A DNA stretch of 64,000 nucleotides from Mytilus galloprovincialis (lineage: Eukaryota > Mollusca > Bivalvia > Mytilida > Mytilidae): the NCBI RefSeq assembly GCF_965363235.1, contig NC_134841.1, positions 62,269,078 through 62,333,077 on the forward strand. Direction: 5' to 3'. The notes under the pieces are model-generated. The model searched no databases. It had not been told where the DNA came from and saw nothing but the letters and a program-made list of their open reading frames with translations. Shown one piece after another: positions 43,001-53,244 of the stretch. Positions within the stretch are counted from its first letter, which is position 1, and each line of letters begins with the position of its first letter. The position numbers and the translations under genes were made by a program.

Positions 43001-46000
43001 TAAAACTGGATTTTAAATTTTCAGGAAATGATAGTGTTGTGATAACCAAAATACATTTGTGACACAACTGTTTTATTTGAATTTTTTGCAGAAAAGGCTT
43101 TTTTCCATTAATATTCAAACATTGTAACAAGTAGTATTGATTGGGTGAATAATGATGATTCTTCGAAATTTGCATGTAGAGCACATATGAAGTCTTTGAG
43201 GGTTACCAGTTATTTATTTACTTACTGGTATTTAATATTTGCACTGGACCTGAAATCAGTAGATAGATGAATGACCTAACATTACTGAATCACAACATTT
43301 AAATTTTGAATGACTTCCATTTCATATATTTTAATTACCCCTACAAATATATGTTTGGATATGTAGAAAAACAGGGATGTAAATTATAGTTGCTAGATAT
43401 TTATGCTTTATATCTCTCTAACATAATAACAGTATGTATTTCTACAAATATTTTTAGGAGGAAATGATCCTAAGACTGAAGTGTGGTTTTTAGACAGATC
43501 ATTGAGATGGCACTTCCTTGCAGAATCATTCATGGCATACTTCAGGTTAATGTTGATGCATTTAGGACTTCCGCAGTGGCAGTATGGAATTACTGACATT
43601 GGACTTAGTCAACAAGCTCAGGTATGTCATACATTGTCAACAAGCTCAGGTATGTCATACATTGTCAACAAGCTCAGGGATGTCATACATATCTACTGAT
43701 TTTTTTTATTTTATGCACCTCTTTTGGGCTATTTAGAGGCAGCCAGTTTTTATTGGTGGAAAAAGCCAGAGTGCCTGGAGAAAACCATCGACCTTCGATA
43801 GGAAAAGTGACACTCCTAGTTAATGAAGATTGCAGTCAAGTGTGCACCCGCACAAGCAGGATTTGAAACTCACAACCTCAGTGATGACTGACTAGTTATA
43901 TCTTCTGTGAATCGCAATATAGTATAAAAATTTTTGTCCCTTTTGTCAAGATTTAAATCAAGATGTAAAGTACTCATGCAGCTGACTAAAGCTGTCATCA
44001 ATTTATTTCCCAGGGACAAATATTTTCTAAAGAAACTATAAAATTTCTTGTGTAAAATATGGAAAAGTCTTGCACCTTAAATACTATCTTACTTTTTATT
44101 TCCTTGGTAAACTTTTCATAAATACTAGTTGAATATGTGTAGTTTTCAATGGAATTTTTGTTGTTGTCTGTTTGCCATGGCATTATTCATTTAAGTAAAA
44201 ATTAGTCCAAGATCAAAATACAATTGTCAATTAAAGACATATATACCATATGTAAAGTAAGTTGAGTACAGAGACTGCTAAAATCTTCTATCATAGTCAA
44301 ATTCCTTGATGGAAAAAGACTTAGATATATATTCATGGTAACATTTATTAAGGAAATAAATGGGAAATGAGAGATTTTTAAGTGCTTTTGGATTGTTCCA
44401 CATCCATTTTAGCATTTTCACATAAGTTTTCACAGAGCATCACTTGACAATTTAAACCTCAAATAAAAAGCAAGATAAAGAATCTAATTAATTTTCTTGT
44501 ATTGTACTTTCAGCAATGGTTTAATATGTATGCACCTACAAGACTTGAACTTGACAGAGAATTGTTGATGGGTAATGGATCTGAAGGACAGAATAAAATG
44601 CCTGTACTTAATTTAGATGTTAATAAAGTCTTCAACAAAGGAAAAACTGATAAAAAGTAAGTCATTTATAAGATTCATAGATCAGGGTATGGGAATAAAT
44701 GGGTGATATATTTTTTTTTATTACAATTTAATTAAGATATTTAGTATTGTATGTATGTATAAATAAAGGCAATAGTAGTATACCGCTGTTCAAAAGTCAT
44801 AAAAAATCTATTGAGAGAAAAAATTGTGAAAAACAAAGCATGATATAAAATTGAAAATATTAAGGAAAAAATACTTGAAGTTATTACTGAGCAGTTCTTT
44901 GAGATCATGCAGTCATTATTAATGGACATTAATATGTACTACCCTGCAATCACCTTTGCCCTGCAAGTTGAATCTGATATGAACAAAAATATTATTCAGT
45001 CATTTAATAGCAATTAATATCCTGAGAACAACACATAATTTAAAACAAACCCGGGACTTAATTTTTCATATTGAAATGTGGGACAAGCACGAGAAATTAA
45101 GAGAACCAGAATGAAACACAGAAAATAAATAAGGGGAAACACAAAGCACGCACTTGGAACCAAACACGTGAAAACGAGAAATAAAATGTCAAAACATGAA
45201 AACATGTGAAATAAAAAGGCCAAAAACGTTACACGAAAATAACCCTTTACCACCCTCATAGAACCATCTCAAAATTTAACTGTCACATTTTTCGGCAATT
45301 ACTTGTGGGGCCATTGATTTTGTAGGAGTTTACTCCATGCACAACAGTAAATGTTACATGTGTCTCTTCTTTAAAGTATTCACCACAGCATAGCATTCTC
45401 CAATTTTTAATATTTTGATTGGTTGACTTAGAAAATTATGATTTAGAAATTAACATACCTTTCGAAGCGCAGTGACTATTACTCCACTCAAGCATAAGCC
45501 GAAAATTGTCTTATGGTTTTCATTGAAGAACAGAATGTTCTGCATGTGTAGATTACCAGCCGTGAGAAACAGGGAGTCAAATAAACAATGATTGAACATC
45601 ATGAACCCCAGTAAATCTGGGGTTAACACAGTTCCCACTTAGACGTGAACTTTCATCAAAAACAGAAGGAACAGATTCAATGAACACATAAAAATTTACT
45701 TATTAAAAAATTTAATGTCAGCATTTATTAAGAATAAATTTTCTGTAAGAAAGCATTCTTTAGAGAAGAAATTTTAAAATTTTGTCTGGTGGATTGCATT
45801 TCCCCAATTTATACATGTATTATTTCAACCAAATTGAGCTATTGGATAAATATTATGAAAAATTATGTACAGTTGTTGGTTTTTTTTTTTGTGTGTATTT
45901 CAATAATCATATACAATTATTTTCTACAAAGAAATTACAAGTTTACACAATCTTGATATATTTTATATTTATTTTGAAGAAAGCCTCCTGCACAAACGTC

Positions 46001-47636
46001 TCAGAACCAGGCAAGCTTCAATAAAAAGAAACCGATAGTTTCTTCAGCAAAGTAAGTAAAAAACTTTTGAGTAATTTCAACAGAGTCCAGTACTAGTGGA
46101 TGTATAAACTTCATATTGAACTGGTAAACATTTGTATATGAAAGGTTGGGAGTGTAAAATGAAGCATAAACTTCATATAAATCTTGTTTTTTTCAAATCA
46201 ATCTTAAATGTATACAAGCTCAGAGAGTAGGTTCATGATGGATCAATATTGGCTCTATGAAAATTTAAATTCAGTCATAATTATCAACTTTTGATGACAA
46301 AAGGTGTAAATTTATCTGACAAATACAAATTCAACTTGTACCTTTATAATATTGTTATGAAGTCATAATTGTACACACTTAGGATGAAAATCAATTGTAT
46401 CTAACTTTATGGTTAAATTTTGATACATTATGTTTAACGACATTGATCGCATAAATTTGTGAGAATTTGTATCTGATCTATATATTTCTATACTTCATTT
46501 TTTTGTTTCTCATTGTTTTATTTATTCACATGTTTTCCAATATATATTTTGTATTTTTTCATTATTTTGCCATATTGACTCAACAATACTACATTTAGAA
46601 ATATATATATGTAATATAAAAATTCAGGACTTTCACTCAGTCAATACATTTTATATGGACCAGTTAGATTATATTAAACCTTAGACTTCTTCCTCGGTCA
46701 ATATTTTCTGAACAGGTCCATATATATAGCGTATTGACCTCGTAAAATGTCCATAATTGATAATTGTATAACAATTTTCTTTTGGTCAGAGGGTGTGGTC
46801 AATGTTTTTCAGAAGGAAGTACACATAACAAATGCATCAAAACAGGCAACCAGTCTAAAAATCCCTTAAAAATCTCACACTTAAAGCTGTCAACATAACA
46901 GGTTGAAAAATTGGTTAAGTTTCTCTTAAGTTGCATATTTGAAATTAAAATAATATGGATTTTTATGCCCCACCTACGATAGTAGAGGGGCATTATGTTT
47001 TCTGGTCTGTGCGTCCGTTCGTTCGTCCGTCTGTCCGTCCGTCCGTCCGTCTGTCCCGCTTCAGGTTAAAGTTTTTGGTCAAGGTAGTTTTTGATGAAGT
47101 TGAAGTCCAATCAACTTGAAACTTAGTACACATGTTCCTTATGATATGATCTTTCTAATTTTAAAGCCAAATTAAACTTTTGACCCCAATTTCACGGTCC
47201 ACTGAACATAGAAAATGAAAGTGCAAGTTTCAGGTTAAAGTTTTTGGTCAAGGTAGTTTTTGATGAAGTTGAAGTCCAATCAACTTTAAACTTAGTACAC
47301 ATGTTCCCTGTGATATTATCTTTCTAATTTTAATGCCTAATTATATTTTTTACCCAATTTCACGGTCCATTGAACATGGAAAATGATAGTGCGAGTGGGG
47401 CATCCGTGTACTTTGGACACATTCTTGTTATGTATATTTTGACATTGCAAAGTTCATTTTAATGGCCAAATTAAAGCATTTGTAGCTCTTTGTTGAATTC
47501 TCAGCAAAATATTTGTATTATTTTAAGATTGGCTGATGCAAATTTTTTCTCGTATTACAGAACACCAGCTACAACAACAAGTACCAGAAACATCACTGCA
47601 TCTTCATCACAGATCTCTACAAAAGGCACAAAATGA
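25001..47636 (+). CDS. TPGS2: TPGS2, tubulin polyglutamylase complex subunit 2 (nine coding exons)
   Basis: Coding exons: 25001-25076, 31783-31862, 32992-33079, 36240-36380, 37822-37923, 43458-43621, 44514-44656, 45980-46051, 47561-47636. Phases fit throughout and give 313 aa, close to the ~300 aa of vertebrate TPGS2. Recognition rests on LLEQLNIGVIRNLE near the start, ADRHAVLMWEQRNGC, LPEDFKNFYLTTDGFKLTW (the SMI1/KNR4-like core), TEVWFLDRSLRWHF and HLGLPQWQYG. The C-terminus is basic and Ser/Thr-rich (KKKPIVSS, TTTSTRNITASSS). TPGS2 is a non-catalytic subunit of the TTLL1 tubulin polyglutamylase complex, acting on axonemal and neuronal microtubules. The start is the only ATG in frame with the conserved N-terminus. 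Donors are mostly GTAAGT or GTATGT. Introns, above all intron 1 (6.7 kb), are full of mobile elements. Confidence 0.95.
25106..25313. mobile_element. Short TIR repeat in TPGS2 intron 1
   Basis: Left end TCTCATTGGGGTGTAAGCG, right end CCCCCCAATGAGA, inverted with respect to each other. The interior is unusually GC-rich for the window (repeated GCGGGA and GGGAAATGA). It lies 29 bases inside the intron. Target duplication not identified. Confidence 0.55.
25925..26160. repeat. Repeat copy with GGC/GTC tract
   Basis: It starts TAGCTCTAGACTCATTGTCGAGCC, then carries a GTCGTCGGCGGCGGCGGCGTC tract and a segment matching 27667-27775 (GTGGTTAAAGTTTTT, CCAAACTTGGACAGAAGC). The layout (structured start, then GC-rich microsatellite, then unique body) parallels the other hairpin-ended families. 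The 27.7 kb copy is where the LINE ends. Confidence 0.5.
26161..27666. other. Intronic DNA without recognised features
   Basis: Inside TPGS2 intron 1. A short SINE-like tail (GACTTGGATGGAGAATTGTC) is at 27311-27345. No exon with matching phase was found. Confidence 0.4.
28175..28537 (-). pseudogene. LINE reverse-transcriptase catalytic fragment (YADD)
   Basis: It contains KLFVLLYADDTILLAES, the YADD motif of the polymerase palm, then YCNYWKLRINFSKTEVMVF and KYLGVIFSRN, all diagnostic for non-LTR reverse transcriptases. The catalytic aspartates are present but the ORF is broken on both sides, so it cannot function. Confidence 0.85.
28672..30190 (+). mobile_element. Truncated RT-element copy inserted in the LINE
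   Basis: It starts abruptly at GTTCTTATACGTTCAGG, matching 22053 of the copy at 21762-22905, and ends at the same CCATTCTCAATTTTA terminus. Encoded residues are GISHPIFYGN before and GYSYDTVVRSLKIAYFGVN after an internal element. 5' truncation with an intact 3' end is the usual outcome of target-primed reverse transcription. Orientation is opposite to the host LINE. Confidence 0.8.
28788..29510. mobile_element. 723-bp TTAA element nested in the RT copy
   Basis: TTAA occurs at 28784-28787 and 29511-29514. Ends are GGTAGCACAATACAAAGATTT and the exact inverse. The uninterrupted sequence survives at about 22157-22185 (CTTATTAAGAAGGGATATA), so the insertion and its TTAA duplication are directly shown by an empty site. 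No transposase. piggyBac-like or another TTAA-specific superfamily. Confidence 0.9.
31863..32991. repeat. TPGS2 intron 2 with dispersed-repeat remains
   Basis: 32219-32880 matches, in reverse, the tail family at 22430-22890 (GACAGGCACATAA, CAACCCTCCCCTAACCTGGG). Between about 32338 and 32560 a foreign segment rich in GGAA/TTCC motifs (TATTCC repeated) interrupts it. Confidence 0.5.
33983..34030 (+). CDS. TPGS2: Candidate 48-nt cassette exon of TPGS2
   Basis: It follows acceptor TCATCATTATAG and precedes a strong donor GTAAGC. It is open in the required phase (1 to 1) and would add 16 residues (about RPEIYRHPVELRLSGL) between WNVKMD and GPTPVGKL. Vertebrate TPGS2 joins these parts directly, so skipping is the default and inclusion would be alternative. 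The match of phase, length and both splice sites makes chance less likely but does not prove use. Confidence 0.35.
34470..34636. mobile_element. GGCGGATCC-end MITE, copy 4 (5-bp TSD)
   Basis: CAGAGACGGATTGAG to CTGAATCTGCCACTG, 167 bp, flanked by GTCAT at 34465-34469 and 34637-34641. In TPGS2 intron 3. Confidence 0.85.
35077..35549 (+). mobile_element. ATGCCCCACC family element, copy 1
   Basis: The 5' end TTTTATGCCCCACC and AGAGGGGCAT form a hairpin. A (CGTTCGTCCGTC)n-like tract follows. Then two direct repeats of about 145 bases (GGTTAAAGTTTTTGGTC, GTAGTTTTTGATGAAG, CGGTCCACTGAACATAG). The subterminal GTGGGGCAT inverts the 5' end. The 3' end is a GTGT/ACAC hairpin, then CTTG (35546-35549) and T. 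No ORF. Confidence 0.75.
35763..35880. mobile_element. GGCGGATCC-end MITE, copy 5 (5-bp TSD)
   Basis: CAGAGGCGGATTAAGAGG to TAGATCAGCCACTG, 118 bp, flanked by AACAT at 35758-35762 and 35881-35885. Confidence 0.85.
36132..36194 (+). CDS. TPGS2: Duplicated exon start in TPGS2 (possible extra exon)
   Basis: A 108-bp tandem duplication (36131 and 36239 are equivalent) copied the acceptor and first 73 bases of exon 4. The upstream copy differs from the downstream one at one base in those 73 (GTT versus GTA). It keeps a better acceptor (TTTTTAG versus TTTTAAG) and has a possible donor GTAATG at 36195. Used as an exon it is 63 nt, phase 1 to 1, and would repeat 21 residues (GPTPVGKLYINRVSQLTRIA plus a junction residue) in frame. 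The intron to the second copy would be only 45 nt, which may be too short. Read-through hits a stop at about 36236. Confidence 0.4.
38275..39115 (+). mobile_element. tRNA-derived SINE, interrupted by a MITE
   Basis: The head has pol III promoter boxes: box A-like TGGTCTTGTGG (38285) and box B-like GGGTTTGAACCCC (38326). The body has GGTCGGCTGAGAGTAATGTG. After the inserted MITE it resumes with CAAAGCAGGTACAAAT, GTTCTCGTCCTGAATATGCA and ends near GCATGAAATATTTGCCACTG, CATTAAGCAACC and (AATC)n. The conserved tail block recalls the Meta-SINE type central domain of molluscs; that name is recollection. In TPGS2 intron 5. Confidence 0.7.
38504..38768. mobile_element. 265-bp TTAA MITE inside the SINE
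   Basis: TTAA at 38500-38503 and 38769-38772. Ends GGTGGTACCTAACACTA and the inverse AGTGTTGGGTACCACC. Related to the diverged copy in NUDT12 intron 5. It splits an otherwise continuous SINE, so it is younger than the SINE. Confidence 0.8.
39838..40167 (+). mobile_element. ATGCCCCACC family element, copy 2 (3'-truncated)
   Basis: Same 5' hairpin, GTTCGTTCGTCCGG tract and first direct repeat as 35077-35549. It breaks off in the second repeat after GAAACTTATTGGATG. TPGS2 intron 5. Confidence 0.7.
40511..40742. repeat. 58-bp tandem repeat, four units, repeating a splice-acceptor-like end
   Basis: Units start at 40511, 40569, 40627 and 40685; period 58. Each ends TATTTCCCTTT and runs into AATAG, so a pyrimidine tract plus TAG recurs five times. 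The last one directly precedes the candidate exon at 40748. Units 2-4 are near-identical, unit 1 is diverged. Confidence 0.85.
40748..40807 (+). CDS. TPGS2: Candidate 60-nt cassette exon of TPGS2
   Basis: It lies between CCCTTTAATAG and donor GTAGGA. It is open in the required phase (1 to 1) and would add 20 residues (YIDSQELFDGKHTSELIRF plus a junction Gly) between ENKTG and GNDPKTEVW. The residue mix looks protein-like. Vertebrate TPGS2 needs no such segment at this place. The donor is weaker than those of the constitutive exons. Confidence 0.4.
40808..43457. other. TPGS2 intron without recognised genes
   Basis: AT-rich intron. A SINE-like tail (GACTTGGATGGAGAGTTGTC) is at 42499-42560 and a retroposon-like end (AATAAAGTTTAACTTACTTA) near 41945-41970. 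An inverted pair is visible near 40960-41160: GTGGATTCAGTTATTTTCGT at 40960 and ACGAATAATAATGAATCCAC at 41144, with CGTGGGTACCAATTTTCATGG facing AATTGGTATCCAACG. It is a foldback repeat of about 200 bp. Confidence 0.5.
43610..43693. repeat. 28-bp triplication of the TPGS2 exon 6 splice donor
   Basis: Three 28-base units (43610, 43638, 43666) each start CAACAAGCTCAG. In units 1 and 2 the next bases are GTATGT, a usable donor; in unit 3 they are GGATGT, which is dead. Using donor 2 adds 28 nt and puts exon 7 out of frame, with a stop four codons on (GCA ATG GTT TAA). The normal product requires donor 1. Confidence 0.85.
46963..47427 (+). mobile_element. ATGCCCCACC family element, copy 3 (full length)
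   Basis: 5' hairpin from TTTATGCCCCACC and AGAGGGGCAT, (GTCC)n tract, two ~145-base direct repeats, subterminal GTGGGGCAT, then GTGT/ACAC hairpin and CTTG (47424-47427) followed by T. TPGS2 intron 8. Confidence 0.78.
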
Positions 47637-48030
47637 AATCTGATGTTTTTATTGTTTGTTTTAATTGAGCACATGTATTTGACTAATATTCACTATTATG
47701 TATCAATATGTGTTTGGCTGTGCCACAAAATGTGAAATGTTATGATGTTAGTCCAATAGCTGTGGTGTTGACAGCAGGATAATTTGTATTTTGAATACAT
47801 AACAATTTGGGCTAAGATTTCGGTTTCCTTCTTGTATTTTGACAGCTGTTCTTAACCTTATTGTCATTTTGTGTATTTATTAATTTGTGTATAAAGAATG
47901 ATTGTAATATGTACATGTAATTTTCACAAGGTTCATTTATCATTGACCTCATGTCAATGATTCATTGATCAATGTTAAATTTTTGTGATTAGGTCAGTTT
48001 TTGGCTAAAGCAATCGAAACGTAATGGTAC
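47637..48030. other. TPGS2: TPGS2 3' flank
   Basis: The 3' UTR starts here. I find no canonical AATAAA; a TATAAA-type variant lies near 47891-47897, followed by GT-rich sequence. The poly(A) site is uncertain. Confidence 0.35.
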
Positions 48031-49411
48031 CAGGGGCGGATTCAGGAATTCAGAAAGGGGGGGCAAAATTAAAAAAATGTGGGACCTTTTTTGGGCTAAA
48101 AAACATGAAATAAGTGTAAAATGCACTTTTTAAAGGGTTCCTGACATGGGACATATATATTCTATCGTTGCTGTAAAGTGTAAGAGTTGGCCAATTTTTA
48201 TGCTGTATTCTCCCTATTGACTGTCTATCATAAAATGAAAGTATGAATCCAAAGCCATGTACTGATATATTTGATGTGCGACTTGTCAGTAAAAAATAGA
48301 CATTGAAAATGCTCGTTTGTTGTATGTTAAGTTAGCATAACCTCACATGTTTCTTGTTGTAATCAAGAAATACGCCGGGCTACTCAATGAAATTTACAAT
48401 ATGACCGACACGAGTTAAAAAAGTTTTATCCAAATGTTTGGTTGATATGTTTCACCCAACAAATTTAAGGGAGGTGAGTGGTTCCAAAATCAACCAAAGG
48501 CTCAAAAATGAGTCTGAAATGACTACGAGTTTAAGAATGATGGTCGACAAATGAAGACATCGAGGCCACACTCAGCAGTTAGGTTGCAGTCTGGTCTTGA
48601 AAAAAGTATTCAGTATATCAGTTCAGCAAAACAGACATTCCGGTCAGACATGCAAACCCCGGCCTAAAATAAAATACGCCTGTTTTTTATTCATCATGTT
48701 TATTTAATGCTAAAAAATTCTGTTGGAAATTTTCGTTTCTAATAGCAAAAAAGTGGACAAGATTATTGTTTTCAATCCAGATACTGCCAGAATTTTTATT
48801 TAATGCAAAATTCAGTCAGATTTTTTTCTCTCAAATACCTTAGACTGCCTCCTCAAATCAAGTGGTTCGTACCTAAGACTTCAAATCTATCGAAAGCTTA
48901 AACTAACTGGGGATCATTATTCAGCCTATAATGTTATTTTAAAACAGGCTGGGGCGTTTGGGGTAAAACATGATTTCGTAGGTATATATTAAATATTGCT
49001 GTGGATTTTTTTCATGAAAGTGTATTAGAGTATTACTTTTTGTTTGGTTTAATTTTGAAATTGAAGTCACTACGTTCTTGCTTAATCCTGTTCGCTTTGA
49101 AGGTATCATGGTTTGTCATCTTCAGCCTAAGCAATGTATTACTGCAATCAAAATGGTTGAGTGACGTTTTTTGATGCACTGGTCAACTCCACCATAGTGA
49201 ATCACATGAGTTTGACATAATTAGTAAATACCAGCGAAAAATATCTTATACATATGTATATATATAAAAGTGAAGAATTGTCGCATAAAAATTTTACACA
49301 GGAAGTGGCAAAGTTCACGAAGTCTAGTCTGATTAATCATTTTAGAAAAAAAAAAAGTCCCAAGCAAAGGGGGGTGTACACCCTCTACGCCCCCCTCTGG
49401 ATCCACCATTG
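48031..49411. mobile_element. Longer GGCGGATCC-end element (1.38 kb)
   Basis: Left end CAGGGGCGGATTCAGG after GGTAC (48026-48030). Right end CTCTGGATCCACCATTG before AGTAC (49412-49416); four of five duplication bases agree. If both ends belong together this is the longest member of the family here and the likeliest to derive from the autonomous element. I see no transposase ORF inside. Two unrelated half elements remain possible. Confidence 0.55.
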
Positions 49412-49855
49412 AGTACTGACTTGATATTTTAATCTTCCAAAGGTTTATTAGTAAAACTACCTTTCATAGTTCATACAAAATAGTGTAGTGAAGTGATCAT
49501 TCATTATATCATATATTAGTTAATTTAAAGCAATTTATTAATGGTATGTTATACTTAGATATTTAAATTACAATATGATGTGTATTTAAGATACCAAAAA
49601 TTTCCATAATTAAAATTGACATAAGCAATGCATGGTGTCTGAATCAGTGATAGAAATACTCTGAAAAAGGTTAAACTACAAATGTACAATTGTGGAACCA
49701 AGGAAGACAACTCTAACTCAAATATATTAAATTCACAAAATTATAAAATGAAAGCAGTCTTTACCATTTCACACTCACAATCACTTTGATTCAGATACTA
49801 GACACAGAAGGTTAAGTGAATGTGTTTATACCCTACAGAAAAGATGTAATGATTA

Positions 49856-51647
49856 CAGGGCCGTAACTACATTGAGGCAAATGAGGCAAATGCCTCATGT
49901 TAGAAAGGACAAGGTTCACTTATGGCACAAAATGGCCTAAAATTTCAACTTTATCATAAAACACCAAAAAGGTCTCAATTTGGTTCGTAAATGGGTCTAT
50001 TTCAAAAGTATAAATGCTAAATATATCAGTTCTTTTCATAAGACTACAAGATATTCGCCAAAGTAAGCCCATTTTGGACATTTTGTCAAAATATTCCAAT
50101 TTTGTGCATTTTTCAGACCTAAAAGCTTTTGAAACACCTTGGCCGCCACCTACGATCCAGAATGTGTTGTAACCAAAATATTCCAATTTTGATATAGATT
50201 TCATCAATATAAAAACTTTTTGGATCGTAGATGGAGGCCAAGGTTAATTATGCCAAAAACAATTAAAATTATGGACCAAAAGTACCAAAATTTACCTTTT
50301 AATACAAATTATGCTCATTTAAGGGGTAATTGCTCCATAAATAGTAAAGGAAAGTGCCAGAAAAAATATTTTTGTCTTAGTAGTATTATCACAAGTATTT
50401 CTATGTGACATTTGTAATTTTTTGGCCCAATTTAAAAAACATAAAAAAATCAGGGCCAATTTTAACCCTTCGTGAACCTTCTCCTTTCCCCCTAAAAAAA
50501 AATGAAACAAAAGATTGTCTTAATATCAAATTATTTTCACGGAAAGTGTCTAACAAGAAGCAAGTTCTCTTCACTCTCTGGTGTCGCCCCTGCATGTTTT
50601 TCGCGATCCATGTTCCTTTTTTACTTTTAGTTTTCAGAGTTGATGGTCTATTGTTTGAACTTCTGTGTCCCGTGTTTGTCTTTTGCTCATTTATTGTCCT
50701 ACTTTATGACAATAGTCTGAGTGTTGATTTTCATTTGTAAACGTGTGGTTTTGCAATGTTGCATGCCCACCGATGTCCAGATATTGTGCGAGAAAATGTT
50801 TTAAGAATACACAAGACACAGAAAAAAATGGTCGTTTCTGCATGGAGAATTGAATTTGATATCAAAGAATTCACAACTGGCTTCTTTTGGTTGATAAAAC
50901 TAGATAGCTGACATGGTTTAAATTAAAGTAAGGTCACCAATTTTCCGGTATCAAAAATAGCAATAATGTAGTGCCATATGACCATTTCCATTGATGGGTT
51001 AAACTTGCATTTAGTCATTTTCAGACCCTTTTACAGAAAATAAAGGAATATGGAGTAAATGTGCACGAAACCTAATCGCACACAAAGTCAATGCATAAAA
51101 AATACTAATGATCAATCATTTGGTCAAAGTTGCTGGAGGGTCTTCAAGAATAAAAGAATCATTAATACCGTAAAACAGGGTCAAGATGGTCCCTAGTGTC
51201 GACTTAAGCAGTACTAGTATTTAAAGCATAATACTGCACTGTCACTATATTTCAATCTAGTCATAAAAATATCACCAAAGTCTAATCACAATACAAGACT
51301 AAAACAGACAGACAGATCCGGTATTAATGATTATGAGAATTACGAATTTTGCTTTGTCCTACATATCAGTCTTTTAATGTTGACCATAAAATCTTAAAGT
51401 GTTAAATTACAATGAATCTATGTTTTTGCTTTCAGACCAGAATATTGTCGAAAAAAGACTAAAAATTAATTGCGTTTCAATGTCAGAAAGAGTCCGGGAA
51501 ACGCTCAGAATGCACGATTTTGCGTTATTTTTCTCAGAGCTTCTGGGGGCTTTGAGCGGCCCCAGTCCCCTCGCCAAAAATTTTTCGACTCGTTCCGCTC
51601 GGCGATATATTTTGCCTCACTATTTGAAGAGGCTAGTTACGGCCCTG
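49856..51647. mobile_element. CAGGGCCGTAACTA-end transposon (1.79 kb, 5-bp TSD)
   Basis: Ends CAGGGCCGTAACTA and its exact inverse TAGTTACGGCCCTG, flanked by GATTA at 49851-49855 and 51648-51652. Subterminal GAGGCAAA recurs inverted (TTTGCCTC). CAG starts and 5-bp duplications match the GGCGGATCC MITEs, suggesting the same superfamily. Interior ORFs are short and non-conserved, so it is non-autonomous or decayed. Confidence 0.8.
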
Positions 51648-51720
51648 GATTACATGTCTGCTGGTTTGGTTACCTTGACCACCACCTCACTATTAAGGCT
51701 CATCTATTACTCATATAAGT

Positions 51721-51874
51721 CAGGGGCGGATCCAGCCATTTTAAAAAAGGGGGTTCCTAACCCAGGAGAAAAGAAAAGGGGGGGTTCCAACTATATGTCC
51801 CCATTCAATGCATTGATCCTCAAAAAAAGGGGGGAGTTCCAACTCCCGGAACCCTCCCCCTGGATCCACCAGTG
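51721..51874. mobile_element. GGCGGATCC-end MITE, copy 6 (5-bp TSD)
   Basis: CAGGGGCGGATCCAGCC to CTGGATCCACCAGTG, 154 bp, flanked by TAAGT at 51716-51720 and 51875-51879. Lies 69 bases from the end of the 1.79-kb element. Confidence 0.88.
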
Positions 51875-52282
51875 TAAGTTTCTTGTTTAATTCATCTGTA
51901 GTTGATGTAAAGCATGCTTGTGATGGGAACTTATCTGTCTGATAGTGTTTATTTGATGATATTTTGACTTTATTTATATCATATTTGCGAAATTGTGATA
52001 GCTGTAGTAAGACAAGTCATCTTGATTTAGAAAATGTACAAATTAGTAGAAGATGCTGTATATTTTAGTGTTCACTATTATCAGATTTTCTAAGGATCTT
52101 TAATCTTTTTTGATGTTGCATGAATGTACAAGCTATATATAACATAAACATATTTATTAATAAATACTAAGTTATATAGTAATCATATATGGTGTACTTT
52201 TACAAATTGTGACTTGGATGGAGAGTTGTCTCATTGACACTGATACCTCATCTTCTTATATCTATATATAGCTGAAGTACTT

Positions 52283-52801
52283 TTTAGCTCACCTGGCCCG
52301 AAGGGCCAAGTGAGCTTTTCCCATCACTTTGTGTCCGGCGTCGTTAACTTTTACAAAAATCTTCTCTGAAACTACTGTGCTAAATTAAACCAAACTTGGC
52401 CACAATCATCATTGGGGTATCTAGTTTAAAAAATGTGTCCGGTGACCCTGCCAACCAACCAAGATGGCTGCCATGGCTAAAAATAGAACATAGGGGTAAA
52501 ATGCAGTTTTTGGCTTATAACTCAAAAACCAAAGCATTCAGAGCAAATCTGACATGAGTAAAATTGTTTATCAGGTCAAAATCTATCTGCCCTGAAATTT
52601 TGAGATGAATCGAACTACCCGTTGTTGAGTTGCTGCCCATGAATCGGTAATTTTAAGGAAATTTTGCTGTTTTTGGTTATTATCTTGAATATTATTATAG
52701 ATAGAGATAAACTGTAAACAGCAATAAAACATCTGCTTCCTTTGTTTAATATTTACATAGACCAAGGTGAGCTACACAGGCTCTTTAGAGCCTAGCTCTA
52801 G
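52283..52801 (+). mobile_element. Hairpin-ended CTAG|T element, compact full copy
   Basis: 5' end TTTAGCTCACCTGG with hairpin GGCCCGAAGGGCC, then AAGTGAGC and CCCATCAC. Near the 3' end CCAAGGTGAGC inverts the 5' end; it is followed by hairpin GGCTCTTTAGAGCC and CTAG (52798-52801), then T. At 519 bp it shows both ends in one piece and is the best reference for the family. Confidence 0.75.
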
Positions 52802-53244
52802 TTTATTCAAACCTCAGAAAAAATGCTTGTGAAATAAGCCATCATTAACTTTTTTATAAAATATTGAATAAGCACATAATGTTACCCAGAAGTACACAAA
52901 AACATGATGATAACTTCAATAAACATATTTAAATAATTGTTTTTAGATACATTTTTACTTAGATTTTTCCAAGAGGAACTTTATTAATTGTAATACTTAT
53001 AATTATATCTCTCTTAGGCCTAAAAGTGTATAAAGTTTATCTGAAATAATCCTGCATTTATAAATTCTGCTAAAAACTGTTGAATTAAAAAAACAAGTGT
53101 AGGTAAAAATAATTATTTTAGGATTTCTACAATTCAAATTAAACATTCTAAGTATTATCCATATTTGTCCCAACTATTCAGGATTTGACTTCTGCAATCG
53201 TATTTAGCTGCTCCTAAGACATATATATGCCTTTGTATCTGAAA

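Noticed and set aside
45014..45259. 81-codon ORF with membrane-like segments
   Set aside because: Its apparent membrane segments come from repeated AAC/GAAA motifs read in antisense; it lies in a TPGS2 intron with no splice support.
49221..49409. 62-codon minus-strand ORF
   Set aside because: It begins in the terminal repeat of the 1.38-kb element and reads low-complexity sequence.
50405..50740. Possible transposase fragment inside the 1.79-kb element
   Set aside because: The translation shows no DDE, BED or hAT dimerisation features, and the composition is that of AT-rich non-coding DNA.
51399..51890. 163-codon open frame
   Set aside because: It runs across the end of the 1.79-kb transposon and into the MITE at 51721, so it is not a gene; the frame is open by chance and by repeat composition.
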